From the NCBI GenBank assembly GCA_022844135.1, contig JALHMG010000019.1, positions 1-64,000 on the forward strand: 64,000 nucleotides of DNA, read 5' to 3'. Below are positions 26,861-35,445 of the stretch, one piece after another (the stretch's first letter is position 1; every line of letters starts with the position of its first letter). The DNA is from Lysobacterales bacterium (GTDB lineage Bacteria > Pseudomonadota > Gammaproteobacteria > Xanthomonadales > SZUA-5). The notes beneath the pieces are model-generated. The model searched no databases. It had not been told where the DNA came from and worked only from the letters and a program-made list of their open reading frames with translations. A program made the translations under genes and the position numbers.

Positions 26861-29745
26861 GCGATATTCCCAGTCTTCCGCTGAGCCAGCTCAAACTGGT
26901 GGTCAGCGATCCGCAAGAGCTGGCCAAGGGCATGGCGATCGCCGACAAGGGCGGCATCCGCCATCTGGCGCGCTACGGCAACAAGCTCTTTGCCGATGCC
27001 GATGGCAGCGGCGCGGCGCCGTACAAAGCGCAAATCGTCCACGACGAGAAAGGTTATCGCGGCCGTTGCTCATGCATGGCGGCGCGCAGCCGACCGTTCT
27101 GCAAACACGCCGCAGCGCTGTTGGTGGCCTGGGCGCGCGATCCGGCGGGTTTTGCGATCTCCGAAGCGCCGTTGACGGCGCCGCCCGCGACGGGCGGCGA
27201 AAGCAAGCGCGCCAAGCCCAAAACCGGCAAAGTCGATGCCCAGGCGCTCATGCGCCAAGGCATCGACCAGACCTTAAGCCTGGTGCGCGAACTTGCGCTC
27301 TCGGGCATCAGCACGCTCGGGGCGGAACGCGTGGCGCAGATTCGCGCGCTGGCCGAAACGCTGCGCGCCGAACGTTTGCGCCGGCTCAGCGCGAGTCTCT
27401 TGGAACTGGCGCAACTGCTGGATGTCGCTGTAGCCGATTTCGGCATGCTCGATAGCGAGGCCTATGCCGACGCACTCATCGACATCAGCCTCACGGCGCG
27501 GCGCATCGCTCGCCATCTGGATGGGGCCGAGGCGCTGAAGCCGGAGTACGTGGAGACCTTGATCGGCAAAACCTGGACGAAAAAAGATCGAAGCGACGCT
27601 GGGTCGCTGGATCTCATCGAATACGCGTTCATCCACAGCGTCACCGCCGACGACTACGTGATTCGCGAGAGCCGCCTCGTCGATCTGGCGAGCGGTTCGC
27701 ATTACAGCGAAAAGCAAATCCTGCCGGCATTTCTCGCCAAGCGCAGCACGCCCAAACGCAGTTACGCAGGCTTCGTGCTGCGCGGCGCGGGTGGCGGGCG
27801 CTATCCGGGGTTTGCGCCGATTCGCCTGGATCTGGCCAACGAAGGCGAGTTCGACGAGCCGCGCGCCGGAGACTATGCGCGCCTGCTGGCAAGCGCCTTG
27901 CCAGGCGTTGGTGCTGCTCTGAGCGCGCTGCTGGAGGCGCGCAAGGATGTGTTCGGCGCCGACAGCGTGCCGGTGGCGATACGCCTCGACTCGCTCTACG
28001 CCGAGGGCGAGCGGCTGTTCGCGCTCGACGCCAATGGCGAGAGCCTGCTGATCGCCGGCGGCGATGCCGCAGTGACGGCCGTGACACAAGCGCTGGCGAT
28101 GGCAGAACTGCGTTGCGTGCTCGGCGATATGCTGCTGGTCGGAGCCATGCCCTGTCTCAACCCGCTTGCGCTGCTGGTTCGCCGCGCTGGCCGCGACGAC
28201 CTGCTGCCGCTGCCAGCGCCCGACGCGACTGCCTTGTTGCGACAGCGAAAGCGTTCCGCCGGGCGTCGCGAGCGCTGGATAGACAGTGCACGCGAGCTTG
28301 GCATGGGCGCTGCAGCGCTGACGCTTGGCGAGGCGCGCGAGGAACTCGCCGACATCCTCGCCGAAGGTTTGAGCGCACTGGTGCCGCGACGCGTCGACGG
28401 CCTGGTCGCGCGCCTGCAGAGTCTGTCTCTGGTCAAACCCGCAGCGCTGCTTGCTGAGGTGGCGCAACGCGCCGATCCAGGCGAGAAGCTGGACGATGCG
28501 ATCCGCCTGCTCCAGGTGCTCGGCATCGGCTTGACGCGATTGGCGTCGAACAAGAAAGTCGAGCGCTCCGCCCTGGCGCGCTCGCCGCTGCACCCGGCCA
28601 TCGAGGTGCTGCCGCCGACTGTCGATCTCGACGCCGCCGGATTGATCGCGGAACTCGGTGCTGGCCGGTTGCAAGGCCACAGCCGCGCCATCGCCATCGA
28701 CCGCGCGCTGGCTTCCTTCGATGCGGAGACGCTGGCGCAGATGGCGCCGATCTTGTTCGCCGATGGCAGCGTGTGCGGACTCGTGGCGCGGCGTTACGCA
28801 GCGCACCCGGAGCTCGCCATCGGTCTCGCCCGGCAAGTGCTGCTGGCCACTGCCGTGCGCGAGCGACGGTGGACGGTGGAAGCTGCGTTTGCCGATCACG
28901 CGCGCATTGCGAAGCTGAGCGCGATATGCGTTTTGCAGGCGCTGGCGACGCCGCCAGCGCTGGACTTGTTGCGCCAGTATCGCGATCAACGCCGGCCCGA
29001 TCCGGCGCTGAAGGCGATGGCGAGCTGGGTGCTGGATCCGGATCGCGCGCCCGGCGTTCACCAGGAGTTTCTCGACGGCTTGCATGCCGGCAGTCGCGAC
29101 GAGCGTATTCGCGCACTGCAGAAGATCGGCGAGAACGGCGCCATTGCCGCTATCCACGCGGTGCGCCTGCTCGCGGTGAGCGACCCCAGCGTGCCGGTGC
29201 GCCACTGCGCCTGGGCGACACTGGCCTTGCTGCTGGACGTCGGAATCGTACCGATGTTGATTGCGCAACTGCGCGAGCGGCACAACGACGACGATGCCGG
29301 CCGCGAGGCGGCGCATGCGCTGGGCTTGCTGGGCGATAGCCGCGCGATCGGGCCGCTGCTGGATGCTTTTGCCGATGGCTTCAAGCCAGCGATTCTGGCC
29401 GACAGCCTGCGCGCGATTGGCGCGCCGGTGCTGCCGGCATTGATTGCGCGTATCGACGCGCAGCCGGAAATTGCCGAGCGCAAGGCGGCGCAGGAGATTG
29501 CGATCGGCGTCGGGATCGAGGCCACACGCGATTGCCTGGCGGCGCGCCTGCAGCACGCGCCGATCGCGGAGCTGGCGGCCATGGCACAGCGATATCTGAA
29601 ACTGGCTGGCGGCAACGCGCAACTCAAACTGTGGCTGGCCGATGCCATCGAAGCGCGCGCTATCCGCGATGGCGAGGTCTCGGCCGAGGTCAAGCGCTTG
29701 CTGAATCGTGCCCGCACTCCGCCGAAGGCTAAAGCCAAAACCTGA
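26857..29745 (+). CDS. SWIM zinc-finger protein with C-terminal HEAT-like repeats
   Basis: A 962-aa protein that closes the MoxR cassette. A SWIM zinc finger CSCMAARSRPFCKH lies at residues ~71-84 (CxC...CxH), a fold that binds nucleic acid or protein. A long unassigned middle region follows. From about residue 730 it has repeated helical units such as REAAHALGLLGDSRAIGPLL and ALQKIGENGAIAAIHAVRLL, typical of HEAT/PBS-lyase-like repeats used as protein scaffolds. The start overlaps the VWA stop by ATGA. Its likely job is to bring the MoxR/VWA machinery to a nucleic-acid or protein target; that is inference from domains only. Confidence 0.83.
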   Translation: MSDIPSLPLSQLKLVVSDPQELAKGMAIADKGGIRHLARYGNKLFADADGSGAAPYKAQIVHDEKGYRGRCSCMAARSRPFCKHAAALLVAWARDPAGFAISEAPLTAPPATGGESKRAKPKTGKVDAQALMRQGIDQTLSLVRELALSGISTLGAERVAQIRALAETLRAERLRRLSASLLELAQLLDVAVADFGMLDSEAYADALIDISLTARRIARHLDGAEALKPEYVETLIGKTWTKKDRSDAGSLDLIEYAFIHSVTADDYVIRESRLVDLASGSHYSEKQILPAFLAKRSTPKRSYAGFVLRGAGGGRYPGFAPIRLDLANEGEFDEPRAGDYARLLASALPGVGAALSALLEARKDVFGADSVPVAIRLDSLYAEGERLFALDANGESLLIAGGDAAVTAVTQALAMAELRCVLGDMLLVGAMPCLNPLALLVRRAGRDDLLPLPAPDATALLRQRKRSAGRRERWIDSARELGMGAAALTLGEAREELADILAEGLSALVPRRVDGLVARLQSLSLVKPAALLAEVAQRADPGEKLDDAIRLLQVLGIGLTRLASNKKVERSALARSPLHPAIEVLPPTVDLDAAGLIAELGAGRLQGHSRAIAIDRALASFDAETLAQMAPILFADGSVCGLVARRYAAHPELAIGLARQVLLATAVRERRWTVEAAFADHARIAKLSAICVLQALATPPALDLLRQYRDQRRPDPALKAMASWVLDPDRAPGVHQEFLDGLHAGSRDERIRALQKIGENGAIAAIHAVRLLAVSDPSVPVRHCAWATLALLLDVGIVPMLIAQLRERHNDDDAGREAAHALGLLGDSRAIGPLLDAFADGFKPAILADSLRAIGAPVLPALIARIDAQPEIAERKAAQEIAIGVGIEATRDCLAARLQHAPIAELAAMAQRYLKLAGGNAQLKLWLADAIEARAIRDGEVSAEVKRLLNRARTPPKAKAKT

Positions 29746-29789
29746 GGCACGCTCGCAATCGCTTGCGTGCGCAGGGCGGCCAAGGTAGC

Positions 29790-29945
29790 GTGTACTTCGT
29801 CGATGTTGCGCAGCAAGCTCTGATGTGGGCCTTTACGCGCGACCCCTTCGATCGCCTGATCACCGCGCACGCGGCCTTGCACAAGGCGCCGCTGATCACG
29901 CTTGAGGCCACCATTCGCAAACACTACCCGCAGGCGATGCAATGA
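29790..29945 (+). pseudogene. C-terminal remnant of a VapC (PIN-domain) toxin
   Basis: The frame reads VYFVDVAQQALMWAFTRDPF, then DRLITAHAALHKAPLITLEA and TIRKHYPQAMQ. RDPFDRLI..A is the acidic active-site segment of VapC PIN domains and LIT.E..I..HYP the closing strand. The N-terminal half with the first catalytic Asp is missing. An in-frame ATG at 29763 could begin a 60-residue peptide. The stop overlaps the aceK ATG at 29942 (ATGA), so translation of the remnant could still couple to aceK. Confidence 0.6.
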
Positions 29946-31651
29946 GTGCAGCAGACGACTTCGCTGGAGAACTGGTGCGCGCCTTTGCCGATTACAACGC
30001 GCGCTTTCGCGAAATCACCCAGCGCGCCAAGCGTCGCTTCGAACGTCAGGAGTGGACGGCCGCACGGCTCGACGCCATCGAGCGCATCGAACTGTACGAT
30101 GTGTGCGTGGCCGAAACCTCGCGGCGTATCGAGGCCGAGCTAGAAAGCGAGATCGCCAATCGCACGCTGTGGGCGCAGGTCAAGGCGCGCTATGCGGAGT
30201 TGATTGCGCCGCTGCTCGATCAAGAACTCAACAAGACCTTCTTCAACACGCTGACGAGGCGTTTTTTCAAGACCCGCGGCCTGGATGCGGCGATCGAATT
30301 CGTCGCGCTGGAAATCGAGCCGACCGACAGCCTGACGCACCCGGTGCCGCGCTATTCGTTCAGCGCTACGCGCTCGCCGGCCGAACTTTTCCGGCGCGTG
30401 CTGGACGGCTACAAGTTCGCGGTGCCGTATGCCGATGTCGATCGCTGCGCCGCAAGCATCGCCGCCTCGGTGGCGCAACAATTGGACGCCTGGGAAGGCA
30501 ACGGCGCAATTCGCGCGGTGGAAATGCTGGAAACCGTGTTCTATCGCGAACGCCGCGCGTACCTTGTCGGCCGCGTGTTCGGCGAGCGCGAATACGCGCC
30601 GCTGGTGATTGCGCTGATGCACGGTACGCAGGGGCTGCGCGCCGATGCGGTGATGGTCAAGCGCGACGATGTGGCGGTGCTGTTCGGCTTCACGCGTAGC
30701 TACTTCCAGGCGGACCTGGAAACCGTGGGCGATGCGGTGGTATTCCTACGCACGCTGCTGCCGAGAAAGCCGGTCAACGAGCTGTACACCGTGCTCGGGC
30801 GCGCCAAGCAGGGCAAGACCGAGCGTTATCGGCATTTCTTCCGGCATTTCGAAAGCGTCGATGAGCCCTTCGTGCACGCCGATGGTGAGCGTGGCTTGGT
30901 CATGGCGGTGTTCACGCTGCCGAGCTATCCGCTGGTCTTCAAGATCATCCGCGATCGCTTTGCTCCATCGAAACTCATGGCGCGTCAGGACGTCATCGAC
31001 AAGTACCAGCTGGTGTTCAAGCACGACCGCGCCGGGCGCTTGATCGATGCGCAGGAGTTCCGCTTCCTGCGCTTCCCGCGCGAGCGCTTCGCGCCAGCGG
31101 TGCTCGAGGAGCTGTTCGATTCCTGCCGCTCCAGCGTCATCGAAGATGGCGATCACTTGATCATCACGCATATGTATGTGGAGCGGCGCTTGCGGCCGCT
31201 GAATCTGTTCCTTCGCGAATCGGCGCCGGAGCTGGTCGAGCGCGCCGTGCTCGATTACGGATTGGCGATCAAGGATCTGGCTTCGAGCAACGTTTTCCCG
31301 GGCGATCTGCTGCTGAAGAATTTTGGCGTCACGCGCCATGGCCGGGTGATCTTCTACGACTACGACGAGCTTTGCCTGGTGACCGAATGCCGCTTCCGCG
31401 AGCTGCCCGCGCCGCGCGATGACGATGAGGAGATGCACCACGGCGCGTGGTACTACGTCGGCGATGCCGATGTGTTCCCGGAGCAATTCACCGAATTCCT
31501 GGGGCTGCCGCGTCGCCATCGCGAGATGCTGATCGCCAAACATGGCGAGATCTTCACTGTGCGCTGGTGGCAGGAGATGCAGCAGCGACTATCGGCCGGA
31601 CAGTTCTTCGACATCCCGCCGTATCGCGATGACGTGAGACTGGCGCGATGA
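29942..31651 (+). CDS. aceK: Isocitrate dehydrogenase kinase/phosphatase
   Basis: Bifunctional enzyme that phosphorylates and dephosphorylates isocitrate dehydrogenase, directing carbon between the TCA cycle and the glyoxylate bypass. The 569-aa length matches the family. The N-terminal regulatory region includes the conserved LNKTFFNTLTRRFF. The kinase region has LVFKIIRDRFAPSK with its lysine, and KNFGVTRHGRVIFYDYDELC, which carries the metal-binding Asp. The glyoxylate genes aceA and aceB are not in the window. It overlaps bioC at its end by ATGA. Confidence 0.96.
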   Translation: MSAADDFAGELVRAFADYNARFREITQRAKRRFERQEWTAARLDAIERIELYDVCVAETSRRIEAELESEIANRTLWAQVKARYAELIAPLLDQELNKTFFNTLTRRFFKTRGLDAAIEFVALEIEPTDSLTHPVPRYSFSATRSPAELFRRVLDGYKFAVPYADVDRCAASIAASVAQQLDAWEGNGAIRAVEMLETVFYRERRAYLVGRVFGEREYAPLVIALMHGTQGLRADAVMVKRDDVAVLFGFTRSYFQADLETVGDAVVFLRTLLPRKPVNELYTVLGRAKQGKTERYRHFFRHFESVDEPFVHADGERGLVMAVFTLPSYPLVFKIIRDRFAPSKLMARQDVIDKYQLVFKHDRAGRLIDAQEFRFLRFPRERFAPAVLEELFDSCRSSVIEDGDHLIITHMYVERRLRPLNLFLRESAPELVERAVLDYGLAIKDLASSNVFPGDLLLKNFGVTRHGRVIFYDYDELCLVTECRFRELPAPRDDDEEMHHGAWYYVGDADVFPEQFTEFLGLPRRHREMLIAKHGEIFTVRWWQEMQQRLSAGQFFDIPPYRDDVRLAR

Positions 31652-32520
31652 GTCTCGACAGGCGGCGCGTGGCCGCATCCTTTGGCGCGGCGGCAGCTCG
31701 CTACGATCAGGCCGCCGTGTTGCAAGCGCAAGTTGGCGAGGAGTTGCTCGAACGCACCGCGCAGCTCGCGCAGAAACCTGCGCGCATTCTCGACGTGGGC
31801 GCCGGTACGGGCCGGCTCACAGCCAGGCTGCGCAAGCGTTTCCCGAGCAGCGACGTGGTCGCGCTCGACTTGAGCTTCGGGATGCTGCAAGCCGCCAAAC
31901 GCCACGGCGGCTGGTGGAAGCCACTGCCGCGCGTGCAAGCCGATGCGGCCGCACTGCCGCTTGCCGACGCCAGCGTCGATGTGTTGTTTTCGAACCTATG
32001 CGTGCAATGGTGCGACGACCTGCCGGCGGCGCTGCTGTCCTTTCGGCGCGTGCTCAAACCCGGCGGTTGGCTGCTGTTTACGACCTTTGGCCCGGACACG
32101 CTCAAGGAGCTTCGGGCCGCCTTCGCAGCAGTCGACGATCGCGCGCACGTGCATCGCTTTCTCGATATGCACGACGTCGGCGACGCCGTTCTCGCGCAGG
32201 GTTTTGCCGACCCGATGCTCGACGTCGAGCGCTACACGCTGACCTACGCCGACACCGTCTCGCTGATGAGGGATTTGAAAGCGATCGGCGCCCGCAATGC
32301 GCACCAGGATCGCCCCCGCGGCCTGATGTCGCGACGCGCGCTGCACGCCCTCGAAGCGGCCTACGAGCCGTTGCGAGTGAACGGCGTGCTTCCCGCCAGC
32401 TATGAGGTGATCTTCGCCCAGGCTCAAGCCCCACTCCCCGGCGCGCCGTTGAAAACGGCGGGTGGCGATCTGGCCAGCTTCAGTCTCGAGGACATGCGCG
32501 CACGAGTGCGGCGACGATGA
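31648..32520 (+). CDS. bioC: Malonyl-[acyl-carrier protein] O-methyltransferase
   Basis: Class I SAM-dependent methyltransferase of 290 aa. RVAASFGAAAARYDQAAVLQ at residues 7-26 is the BioC N-terminal signature, ILDVGAGTGRLT is the SAM-binding motif I, and SNLCVQWCDDLP with the later GGWLLFTTFGPDTLKELRAA are BioC-specific. It methylates the malonyl thioester so that fatty-acid synthase can build the pimelate moiety of biotin. No other bio genes are nearby; the gene is coupled to aceK by ATGA, an unusual partnership. A generic methyltransferase is possible but less likely. Confidence 0.86.
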   Translation: MSLDRRRVAASFGAAAARYDQAAVLQAQVGEELLERTAQLAQKPARILDVGAGTGRLTARLRKRFPSSDVVALDLSFGMLQAAKRHGGWWKPLPRVQADAAALPLADASVDVLFSNLCVQWCDDLPAALLSFRRVLKPGGWLLFTTFGPDTLKELRAAFAAVDDRAHVHRFLDMHDVGDAVLAQGFADPMLDVERYTLTYADTVSLMRDLKAIGARNAHQDRPRGLMSRRALHALEAAYEPLRVNGVLPASYEVIFAQAQAPLPGAPLKTAGGDLASFSLEDMRARVRRR

Positions 32521-32559
32521 GCGAATATGCTGAGCTCAAGGCGTCGGCCCGCCAGCGCT

Positions 32560-32946
32560 TCACCACATCGTTCTCGCGCCGAAGGTGAGCAGCATCGCGT
32601 CGTCCGTGACCAGCATTGCGTCTTCGATCAGTGCTTGCGCGGCGAGCATGCGATCAAACGGATCCCGATGCTCATGGGCAAAACCACCTGCGAGCAGAGC
32701 GTGGGCATGACGCATCGGCAGTAGTGTAAAACGATCGGCAGACATGATCGCCTCGAAACCCGCTAGCAATCGATCGACGCCCTTCAGTTTGCCGATGCGG
32801 GCTTTGGTGGCAATTTCCCATGCGCTCGCTGCGCTCACCAGAACTTCGTTGCTGTTGAGCAAAATCGCGTCGCGGGCCGTTGCCGACAGGCGCTGGTCGT
32901 TGGCGCTCCACCACAGCAGCGTGTGCGTGTCGAGCAGAAGCTTCAT
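32560..32946 (-). CDS. VapC-type PIN-domain toxin
   Basis: A 128-aa PIN-domain ribonuclease toxin. The acidic metal-binding residues are seen in LLLDTHTLLWW at the N-terminus, SAASAWEIATKARIGKL in the middle and HRDPFDRMLAAQAL toward the end, followed by LVTDDAML. This is the subgroup usually annotated as type II toxin of the Phd/VapB-PIN kind. It lies 16 bp downstream of its antitoxin on the minus strand. It is complete, unlike the VapC scrap ahead of aceK. Confidence 0.92.
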   Translation of the reverse strand: MKLLLDTHTLLWWSANDQRLSATARDAILLNSNEVLVSAASAWEIATKARIGKLKGVDRLLAGFEAIMSADRFTLLPMRHAHALLAGGFAHEHRDPFDRMLAAQALIEDAMLVTDDAMLLTFGARTMW

Positions 32947-32962
32947 CGTCTACGGCCGGCGG

Positions 32963-33187
32963 TCACTCGACATCCCACGCGGCAAGTTCCACGTCTGGCA
33001 GCGGGTCAAAAAATCCTGCATCGTCGATTTCCGGAATGCGCCCTGGTTTGCGGACGGTCTCGCTGGGCGCCAACGGCATTAAACGCGCGTAAGGCACGCC
33101 TGCTTTGGCCAAAATGATTTCCTTACCCGCATGCGCTTCTTCAAGCAGCCTCGAGAAGTGGGTTTTTGCCTCGTGGACGTTGATCAT
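32963..33187 (-). CDS. Phd/YefM-family antitoxin
   Basis: A 74-aa antitoxin. MINVHEAKTHFSRLLEEAHA followed by GKEIILAKAGVPYARLMPL is the classic Phd/YefM fold that binds operator DNA and represses the operon. The C-terminal half is acidic (EIDDAGFFDPLPDVELAAWD) and would wrap the toxin. It is first in the operon and is followed by the PIN toxin. The 183-bp region up to the lipoprotein gene shows no other gene. Confidence 0.92.
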   Translation of the reverse strand: MINVHEAKTHFSRLLEEAHAGKEIILAKAGVPYARLMPLAPSETVRKPGRIPEIDDAGFFDPLPDVELAAWDVE

Positions 33188-33370
33188 CGCGATGTGCCCG
33201 TACGTGATGGACGATGCTTAGTCCATCAGTTTAGTCCGCAGACGTACATCGGTCCAGTTGCCCGATCTGCTTGGGCTGAACGACATCGCTCAACTGCAGC
33301 ACGTCGCCGCAAGCCGCCGTTCACTTCGCTCGACATAGCCTCATGATCGCCTCGAACCGGGAGTGACGCG

Positions 33371-34156
33371 ATGCGCCGATGGGTCGTGTTCTGTGTGATT
33401 CTGCTTGCCGTGGTCGGCTGCGCGAAGAAAGTAACGTCGGCGCCAGAAGCGGCGAATTCTGTCGACGGAATCGCGAACGTCGAAAGCCAGCTGGCCTACG
33501 AGCACTCGGTGACGTTCGAGCTGCCGTTGCCGCTGGTTCCTGTGCGAATGGGCGAGCTGCGAAAGGCGTGTACCGATCACGCGCACGGCCGCTGCAGTCT
33601 CATCGAGTACGAAGCGTCGAGCAGTGCTTATCGCGCTGGGCGGATGGTCGTTCGATTGGCGCCCGAAGCGGTCGAGCCGCTGGTAACGAGGGCGGGGCAA
33701 GGCGGAAAGTCGACGGAGCGCAGCACGCGGGCGGAGGATTTGTCGGTGGCGGTGGCCGACAATGCGCGCGCTCGCGATCGCATGGAGGCGCAGGCGCGGC
33801 GACTCGATGCGCTGGCGGAACGCAATGACCTCAGCGTTGCCGATCATCTGCAGCTGGCGCGCGAGCTGGCCACTCTGGAGGCCGAGCGCGCTGCAGCGGA
33901 ACGTCTGGCGGCGCAGCATGCGCTGCGGCTGGAGACCAATCTTCTGACGCTGGAGTTTCGCGCCATCGAACCGCCGCCGTCGCGCTGGGCCAACCTGGGC
34001 GAGGCGCTCGGCGCTTCCTTCGATCAATTCCTCGACGGCACCGCTGAAGCCATCGAAGCCACCGCCTATGCGCTGCCCTACCTGTTGCTGCTGTTCCCGC
34101 TGGCGCTGCTGTGGCGGTGGCTGTGGCGCTGGGCAACCGGCGCGCGCAGGCGTTGA
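33371..34156 (+). CDS. DUF4349 domain lipoprotein
   Basis: A 261-aa predicted lipoprotein. Residues 1-17 form a signal peptide ending in the lipobox AVVGC, so Cys17 would be lipidated. After a long beta-rich region there is a helical, probably coiled-coil, stretch rich in Ala/Glu/Arg (roughly residues 120-200). A single membrane helix near the C-terminus (ALPYLLLLFPLALLWRWLWR) is followed by basic residues. This layout (lipobox, coiled coil, C-terminal membrane helix) is the DUF4349 pattern. The function is unknown in the family. Confidence 0.8.
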   Translation: MRRWVVFCVILLAVVGCAKKVTSAPEAANSVDGIANVESQLAYEHSVTFELPLPLVPVRMGELRKACTDHAHGRCSLIEYEASSSAYRAGRMVVRLAPEAVEPLVTRAGQGGKSTERSTRAEDLSVAVADNARARDRMEAQARRLDALAERNDLSVADHLQLARELATLEAERAAAERLAAQHALRLETNLLTLEFRAIEPPPSRWANLGEALGASFDQFLDGTAEAIEATAYALPYLLLLFPLALLWRWLWRWATGARRR

Positions 34157-34174
34157 GGCAGGAATTCTTGCCTC
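34155..34174. repeat. Twenty-base near-perfect palindrome after the lipoprotein gene
   Basis: GAGGCAGGAATTCTTGCCTC overlaps the stop of the lipoprotein gene; 18 of 20 positions are self-complementary. There is no T-run, so it is not a typical intrinsic terminator. It could be a protein-binding site or simply chance. Confidence 0.3.
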
Positions 34175-34257
34175 GTGCGGGCGGCGTTCAACATCGCGCG
34201 GACTTTCAACAACTGCGTCCGATGTCGAACTTGTAACTCCGATCCGTTTTACCGAGC

Positions 34258-35241
34258 ATGTTTGGCCGTCCCACCGACCGCGGCACTATGCACGTTGCAA
34301 GAGCGGCACTCATTCGCTGCGAAACACTCGATTTGTTCGGCGCGCCGGCTGCCGTCGCGCCCGGGCTGAACGACGTCAGCGACAACACCGAAAGCCCAGA
34401 GCCGGGTCCGCCGAAACGAACCGAGCCGGACCAACTCGATCTATTTCGGCACTCGCCCAGCGAGCTTGCAGCGAACGACGTGCGGCGAGCGCTGCTGGAT
34501 CGGGACGCGGCCGGCGCTCGTCGAGGTCTGGCAGCACTGAACGTGGCACCGGGCTACACAACGTTCGTTGCCGACTGCGCGATGGTCATCGAACTGATCG
34601 AACGCCAGGACGCCCGCTGGGCTGATCCCGCGGCCGCGGTGCCCTGGATTGAGATGGAGTTATGGCCGGCCGCCGAGCGCTGCCTGCAGCGCGACGCACT
34701 GCTTCTGATTCGCCCCGCGTTGCTGGCGCTGCTCGATCGCTGCGAGCGTCGGTTCGATCCGGGCTGCCGACATGCGCATGCCAGTTATCTCTGGCAGCGG
34801 CTGGGTCAGCCCGCGCAGGCAGTCCTGGCGCTGGAGCAAGATCCGCATTGGCGCGAGCCGTTGGAAGGACTGCTGTGGCACGCCGATCTGAGCGAGCAGG
34901 CACAGATGCACGAGCGCGTGAACGCCGATGTGCTCGACTTGTGCCTGAGGTGGCCGGAGGCGGCCGAAAACTGGCTCAACACCAGCCGCGCGTGGTCCTC
35001 GCGTTGGTTCGCCTGGTGCGAGCTTGACGACGCGCTGCCGATGCACGCATTTCCTGCGTGGTGCCGGCTGACGCGCGCGGTGGAATTCGCGATCCCGGAT
35101 GCAAGCGACCAGCGCCTCGGCGCGCAGTTGTTGCGCACGGCCGATCAACTGGCGCGGCGCAGCTCAGATCTTGCTCTGCGCAAAGCGCTGCACGCGCAAT
35201 CGCCAGCACTGCTCGCCGCATGGCTGGCGGAGCGCAGCTGA
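34258..35241 (+). CDS. Uncharacterised protein with a beta-clamp-like QLDLF motif
   Basis: A 327-aa protein that I do not recognise. The N-terminal 65 residues look disordered (Pro/Glu-rich) and carry two similar short motifs, LDLFGAP at 24-30 and QLDLF at 59-63; the latter equals the consensus for binding the DNA polymerase sliding clamp. The rest is helical, rich in Leu, Ala and Trp, with a repeat-like feel (TPR/HEAT-like arrays), and no catalytic motif. The start may be 34258 or 34288. The next gene begins 205 bp downstream. No signal peptide is present. Confidence 0.55.
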   Translation: MFGRPTDRGTMHVARAALIRCETLDLFGAPAAVAPGLNDVSDNTESPEPGPPKRTEPDQLDLFRHSPSELAANDVRRALLDRDAAGARRGLAALNVAPGYTTFVADCAMVIELIERQDARWADPAAAVPWIEMELWPAAERCLQRDALLLIRPALLALLDRCERRFDPGCRHAHASYLWQRLGQPAQAVLALEQDPHWREPLEGLLWHADLSEQAQMHERVNADVLDLCLRWPEAAENWLNTSRAWSSRWFAWCELDDALPMHAFPAWCRLTRAVEFAIPDASDQRLGAQLLRTADQLARRSSDLALRKALHAQSPALLAAWLAERS

Positions 35242-35445
35242 CACGGCCACTACGGGCAGCTTGAGCGACCAACGCCAATTTCAACGCCGATCGGGCATCG
35301 TGCGATCATACGAACGTCGAAGGCCGGTAGCGCCGTGCTTCCGAAACGATGGATCGTGTTGCCGCGTCATTCCACCCGGTTCGGCATTGCTCGTCGTCGC
35401 CCTGGCGCTTCCTGTCCCTTCGTTTTGAATTCACATCACCAGCCC

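Noticed and set aside
27274-29622. Very long open frame on the minus strand opposite the SWIM-HEAT gene
   Set aside because: Same reasoning: antisense shadow of a protein with clear domains; no start context or motif.
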